From: Chrysomallon squamiferum
Lineage: Eukaryota; Mollusca; Gastropoda; Neomphalida; Peltospiridae
Length of the DNA: 17,500 bases
Direction of reading: 5' to 3'
NCBI GenBank assembly: GCA_012295275.1
Contig: CM022677.1
Coordinates: 27,308,879 to 27,326,378 of the forward strand
How positions within the stretch are numbered: the stretch's first letter is position 1; each line of letters starts with the position of its first letter. Of this stretch, positions 9,313 through 17,500 are shown in pieces. The notes below the pieces were generated by a model. That model was given only the letters and a program-made list of their open reading frames with translations, had not been told where the DNA came from and did no database searches. Made by a program: the position numbers and the translations under genes.

Positions 9313-9372
9313 CTTTAATGTCTGCGTCATACAACAACGTCACAATCGCCGAGTTTATCTTCACGACGAAAG
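9313..9372 (+). other. Possible small exon
   Basis: TTTGGTTTCAG at 9302-9312 precedes a 60-base non-repetitive, CpG-bearing stretch that ends AAAG|GTAATT. One frame reads LMSASYNNVTIAEFIFTTK, another FNVCVIQQRHNRRVYLHDE. Both splice signals are good and the composition is unlike the surroundings. No partner exon with matching phase could be identified, and the flanking GC-rich block may be transposon-derived. Confidence 0.25.
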
Positions 9373-9519
9373 GTAATTTCGGATGGATGTATGGATTAAC
9401 CCCTGACTGGTGTCATTCTGTTTGTTATTCTGGGATGATCTGTGTATGTTCAATGGCATTCGAGCGCCTATCCGGGCACTTTCAGATGAAGATAAAATGT
9501 TTTTTTTAATAATCGCTAC

Positions 9520-9754
9520 CATTATTTATAGTGACCCACAACCAGAGAAATAATACGCCAAATATGAAAATGATGACATACGTCAGTTTAATTTTACGCT
9601 TATGTATTTTTTATCACAGCATAAATATAACAATTAATGAATGAATTTATTTATTTATATTTATAGTTATTAATTAATTAATTAATTTATTTATTACTTT
9701 ATTATTTTCTTTCTTTCTTTCTTATTATTTTTTCTTCTTTTTTTAAGGAAAAAA

Positions 9755-9786
<32 letters not shown>

Positions 9787-10290
9787 AACATTTATATTTA
9801 ATACCTGTCTTATTATACTCACTAATAAATATTATAATAAAATATTTTCTAGTGAGCGCACCTTCTCAATGATTCTTGTTGTTGTTTTTGTTATTATTAT
9901 TATTGTTGTTGTTCTTTTCTTCTTTGACAGAGAGAGAGTAACAGAAACGTAGACAGAGGGCGATACTGTTACCATGGAAATGACGTCAACAGTTGTTTGA
10001 CGTCGAGTATGAAAGTAACAACGAAGATGGAATGTTAAAGAATTGCTTATTTGTAAACTAGGTAAATAGAAATTGTTTCTAAAATTAGAAAGAGTATATC
10101 TGTTATGTGAGTATAACACACGAACAGCACCCGTAAGGCTTTAATATTTAGAATACTGTAGTTCTACACTGTCATTGTTGTATATAACAAAAATTGTCTG
10201 TTTTCAATGATTTGCAGGTATCGAAAATATCTGTTAATTCGATCTCAAAACGATTAATTTTTATAGCTAGACTGAGATAAGCCTGCAGTG
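9520..10290. other. Intergenic region with low-complexity tracts
   Basis: Includes TTTA/TTAA tracts at 9645-9700, a CTTT tract at 9708-9723, A-runs with CAAAC units at 9748-9790, and GTT/ATT repeats at 9876-9915. The 9940-10140 part is non-repetitive and carries CRE-like sites. No gene was identified. Confidence 0.6.
9981..10005. promoter_or_regulatory. CRE plus near-CRE
   Basis: A perfect TGACGTCA at 9981-9988 is followed by TGACGTCG at 9998-10005. GTTACCATGGAAAT, one step from the X-box palindrome, lies just upstream at 9968-9981. This cluster sits between the divergent genes and is a plausible control element, by motif only. Confidence 0.35.
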
Positions 10291-10400
10291 CGGAATGTAC
10301 TGAAGTAACCGATCGAACGGGCCCACCGTTCAGGCAGTTGAACTCGCGCAATTTAAATTTACGTAATTTGAAAAGTCATGGACAGGTGATTTCCGTCAAG
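10290..10400 (+). promoter_or_regulatory. Candidate 5' UTR exon / promoter of the METTL24-like gene
   Basis: A non-repetitive stretch with several CpGs (CGATCGAACGGGCC, CTCGCG) ends GTCAAG|GTATAG, a reasonable donor at 10401. The coding start at 11735 is preceded by TTTTATAG at 11718-11725, which looks like an acceptor, so an upstream noncoding exon is expected. Pairing these two sites is inference. Confidence 0.3.
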
Positions 10401-10663
10401 GTATAGCATTCTTTGATATAAGTTTATTTTTAAATGCATAATTTACGCTCTGTATGTTTTAAAAAGTAAGATCTGCTGTTTCTTTCACCAAAGCATTATA
10501 AAACTGAGCCAAAGCTTCCACGTCCCATTTTAAAACGGTGATCGACAAATTCGTACCTATTTTTATAACGTCACATGTCACACGTGCCCCCAATAATTAT
10601 TTGTTGACATTTCCTTTTGAATAAAACAAACCTCTGCCACTTCATTATTTTTATGTTCACGAT

Positions 10664-10713
10664 ATAATAATAATAATAATAATAACAATAATAATAATAA
10701 CAATAACAATAAA

Positions 10714-10793
<80 letters not shown>

Positions 10794-10830
10794 CAACAAC
10801 CACAACAACAACAACAACAATAATAATGAT
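10664..10830. repeat. (AAT)n/(AAC)n array
   Basis: A trinucleotide array of AAT with AAC and AAA interruptions, ending in an AAC block at 10790-10820. The poly-Leu and poly-Ile frames on the minus strand are artefacts. Confidence 0.95.
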
Positions 10831-10998
10831 AATGTGCAAGTAATATAATGACTGTAATAACAATTCAAGTTATTGTTTAATAAAAAAGATTTCAAAATAG
10901 GATTATATTAATAAACCAGGAAACTAATGCAAATGAGAAATATCTCAGATTGATTACTTAGGTAAAAATAATAGTTTAAAAAACCCATTCTCTAGTCA

Positions 10999-11200
<202 letters not shown>

Positions 11201-11364
11201 TTATTGTCATCATGAAGATGATCATCATTATTTTAACTTGTTTTTTATTGTTGTTATTTTAAGTTAGATCACAATTTAAGGCTTATGTATTTTTATTTTC
11301 AGCAATAGTTGTTATTACTTTACAGTTTAGTTAATTTTATTATTACCTATAATCTCTATGATGA

Positions 11365-11605
11365 TCATTATTTATTTATTCATTTACATGCTTGTTTATT
11401 TGTTTATTTATTTATTTGCTTATTTATTTATTTACTTGTTTATTAATTTGTTTATTTATCTATTTGTTTATTTATTTATTTGCTTATTTATTTATTTATC
11501 TATTTATTTATTTGCTTATTTATTTATTTATTTAATTGCTTATTTATTTATTTATTTATCTATTTGTTTATTTATTTATATATTTATTTGCTTATTTACA
11601 CATCT
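11365..11605. repeat. (TTTA)n tract with TTTG/CTTA/TCTA variants
   Basis: A tetranucleotide repeat of about 240 bp. The segment TTTGCTTATTTATTTATTTA recurs, showing loose higher-order structure. It lies just upstream of the acceptor preceding the METTL24-like start codon. The repetitive Leu-Phe-Ile-Tyr frame is an artefact. Confidence 0.95.
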
Positions 11606-11734
11606 TTTTAAATTTATTTTCAATATTCACTAACCCATAATGTATAAATAAATATAATTATGTAATTATATAAAATTAATATTTTATTACAAAAGTAATT
11701 TTTTTTAAAAATTTTTATTTTATAGTCAAGAAGT

Positions 11735-16061
<4,327 letters not shown>

Positions 16062-16075
16062 CAGAGAAAATAAAT

Positions 16076-16145
16076 AATAATAATAAAAATTCAAAAAATA
16101 ATTTTAAAATTTTAAAATAATCATTTAAAAAGTCCACAACAACAA

Positions 16146-16239
<94 letters not shown>

Positions 16240-16315
16240 CAACAACAATAATAATAGAAGAACTAAAAATAATAATAAGAGCAATTAATGATGATAATAA
16301 TAATTTAAGAAACCA
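16076..16315. repeat. (AAT)n array in the 3' flank
   Basis: Interrupted at first, then about 26 nearly clean AAT units from 16147 to 16233, then AAC units. Its orientation (A-rich on the sense strand) is opposite to the intronic arrays of this gene. Confidence 0.95.
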
Positions 16316-16673
16316 AAATAAGCAAATACATAATGCAAAAATAATGATAAAAATAAACATTGTGACATTCTTGTTCTGATAGGAACCACGTATTAAATTA
16401 CAGTTATTTACATATCAAATATATATTGTATATATATATACAAACTATGGTTGCTATTACAGTTAAACATATAATTATTCAAGTAATTTATTTACTTTTT
16501 TCCTTTTGTTTACTGTTAATTTTCTTCTTAATGCCTCATATTTATATTTATAATGGTCGTCAATAGCAACATCATTGTGTACATATCTCATTTACGTGTT
16601 CAGTTTGTAATTTATAAAGCTTTAAACAAGATATCTAACTTGACCATTCCATCATTGTTTTGTGCATTGTATT

Positions 16674-16687
16674 GTTACTATGGTAAC
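16674..16687. promoter_or_regulatory. X-box-like palindrome, copy 3
   Basis: GTTACTATGGTAAC, a near-perfect palindrome matching the RFX X-box form, lies downstream of the METTL24-like gene in non-repetitive sequence. Confidence 0.4.
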
Positions 16688-16740
16688 CAAGTATTCAATT
16701 GTAAGATCAATATATATCATAACTTTCTGTATTTTATTGG

Positions 16741-16862
16741 GTGTGTATGTGTGTGTGTGAATGTGTGTGTGTGTGTGTGTGAGCATGTATTTGTGTGTGA
16801 GTATGTATGTGTGTGTGTGTGTGTGAGTATGTATGTGTGTGTGTGTGTGAGTATGTATGGGT
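16741..16862. repeat. GT-based minisatellite
   Basis: (GT)n blocks separated by recurring GAGTATGTAT units, giving a higher-order repeat of about 28-30 bp. Confidence 0.9.
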
Positions 16863-17108
16863 GAGAGAGAAAGGAGAGATATAAAGTGTATAAGTGAATG
16901 TAAATAAGTGTGAAATAAAATTAATTGTTTCAATTTATTTACTTTTTGTAAAGAAAATAAATTTTTATAATCTTTTTTATGCATTTTTCTTCTGTTTTTT
17001 TTATTTTTTTTTTTGTTTTCAGTCCGTGATAATATTTGATATAAATTTATCAATATCTTCAGGTAATTTCTTTAAACAAATATTGATTTATTTTTTAATT
17101 AATTAATT

Positions 17109-17110
<2 letters not shown>
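16863..17110. other. AT-rich flank without features
   Basis: T-runs and AT-rich sequence; the only thing of note is the AATAAA signals near 16914 and 16958. Confidence 0.6.
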
Positions 17111-17168
<58 letters not shown>

Positions 17169-17190
17169 TATTATTATTATTATTATTAAT
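17111..17190. repeat. Head-to-head AAT/ATT palindromic array
   Basis: About 19 AAT units (17111-17168) are followed at once by about seven ATT units (17169-17190), so the strand can fold back on itself. Confidence 0.9.
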
Positions 17191-17478
17191 TATTATTAGT
17201 TAGTATTATGGTAATACAAGTTTTTTCGTTCAAGAGTCTTGTTTACCTTTTTTATTTCACTTATTTATTTATTTACTTGCTTGTTTTTTAGATTTGTTAA
17301 TCTAATATCAGATGAAAAACAAAAAAAGTAACTTTCGATTTTTAAAAACATTTTTAATGTCCAATAAAAAAGAGCAAAATGATTATTATTTTTACAGTGA
17401 CTATTATACATTATAGTACAAGTTACATTTTCATTTATATAATTTAATATAAAAATATTTGTTTACAAGTATCTAACA

Positions 17479-17500
17479 CACACACACACACACACACACA
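17479..17500. repeat. (CA)n microsatellite cut by the window end
   Basis: A CA array that reaches the last base of the window, so its full length is unknown. Confidence 0.9.

Larger units (their letters stand above)
16062..16740 (+). other. 3' flank / probable 3' UTR of the METTL24-like gene
   Basis: An AATAAA lies at 16069-16074, only eight bases past the stop and probably too close to be the sole signal. Further AATAAA copies lie at 16914-16919 and near 16958. The region contains a long AAT array and otherwise AT-rich single-copy sequence with no coding signal. Confidence 0.45.

Noticed and set aside
9225-9509. 94-residue plus-strand frame with apparently mixed composition
   Set aside because: It starts inside a GC-rich transposon-like block and runs through a possible splice donor at 9373; only the 60-base segment 9313-9372 looks exon-like.
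11358-11633. Periodic Leu-Phe-Ile-Tyr frame, considered as a CRISPR-like or coding repeat
   Set aside because: The array is a TTTA tetranucleotide microsatellite with no unique spacers and no coding constraint.
16652-17053. 133-residue His/Thr-rich frame on the minus strand
   Set aside because: The His-Thr run translates the GT minisatellite; the rest is AT-rich 3' flank without exon signals.

Overview
The window looks like AT-rich nuclear DNA from an intron-rich metazoan. Both genes are split by GT-AG introns, encode typical animal membrane proteins and sit among many microsatellites: (TTA/AAT)n, (CT)n, (GT)n, (TTTA)n and (TTG)n. Mixed GT and GTAT arrays and long ATT arrays would suit a marine invertebrate such as a mollusc, but this is inference; nothing here fixes the species.

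Two spliced genes can be assembled exon by exon, each with a fully consistent reading frame. (1) On the minus strand (3792-7671, probable noncoding first exon near 8204-8345) is a six-exon gene for a type I membrane protein of about 341 residues: signal peptide, two CUB-like modules with six cysteines each, one transmembrane helix and a 22-residue proline-rich tail. Each module is encoded by two exons. The first exon of each pair is 224 nt in both cases and the phase pattern is 1-0-1, so the ectodomain arose by internal duplication. (2) On the plus strand (11735-16061) is a six-exon gene for a METTL24-like methyltransferase of about 348 residues, with an N-terminal membrane anchor (type II) and a lumenal SAM-methyltransferase-type domain. 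The two genes are divergent, with about 4 kb between their start codons. Nothing in the sequence shows that the proteins act together; a shared or nearby control region is possible but unproven.

Layout: 1-2700 holds only microsatellites and AT-rich DNA with no supported gene. 2700-3791 is the 3' flank or UTR of the CUB gene, with seven CCAATCA motifs. 3792-8345 is the CUB gene. 8346-11700 is intergenic, with a Tigger/pogo-like MITE (8583-9063), a GC-rich possible transposon end, CRE-like sites, a candidate 5' exon and large microsatellites. 11735-16061 is the METTL24-like gene. 16062-17500 is its 3' flank, again repeat-rich.

The most striking feature is at the start of the last METTL24-like exon. 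The 3' splice site and the first ~40 bases of the exon have been tandemly copied. Five graded copies lie at about 15334, 15408, 15495, 15591 and 15687. The last three are spaced exactly 96 bp apart, each begins after a TTTCAG, and all stay in one open frame. Use of the upstream acceptors would add 32 or 64 residues just before a conserved motif of the methyltransferase fold. Also notable: U-rich trinucleotide arrays lie next to several 3' splice sites of both genes, and a 14-bp palindrome resembling an RFX X-box occurs three times.
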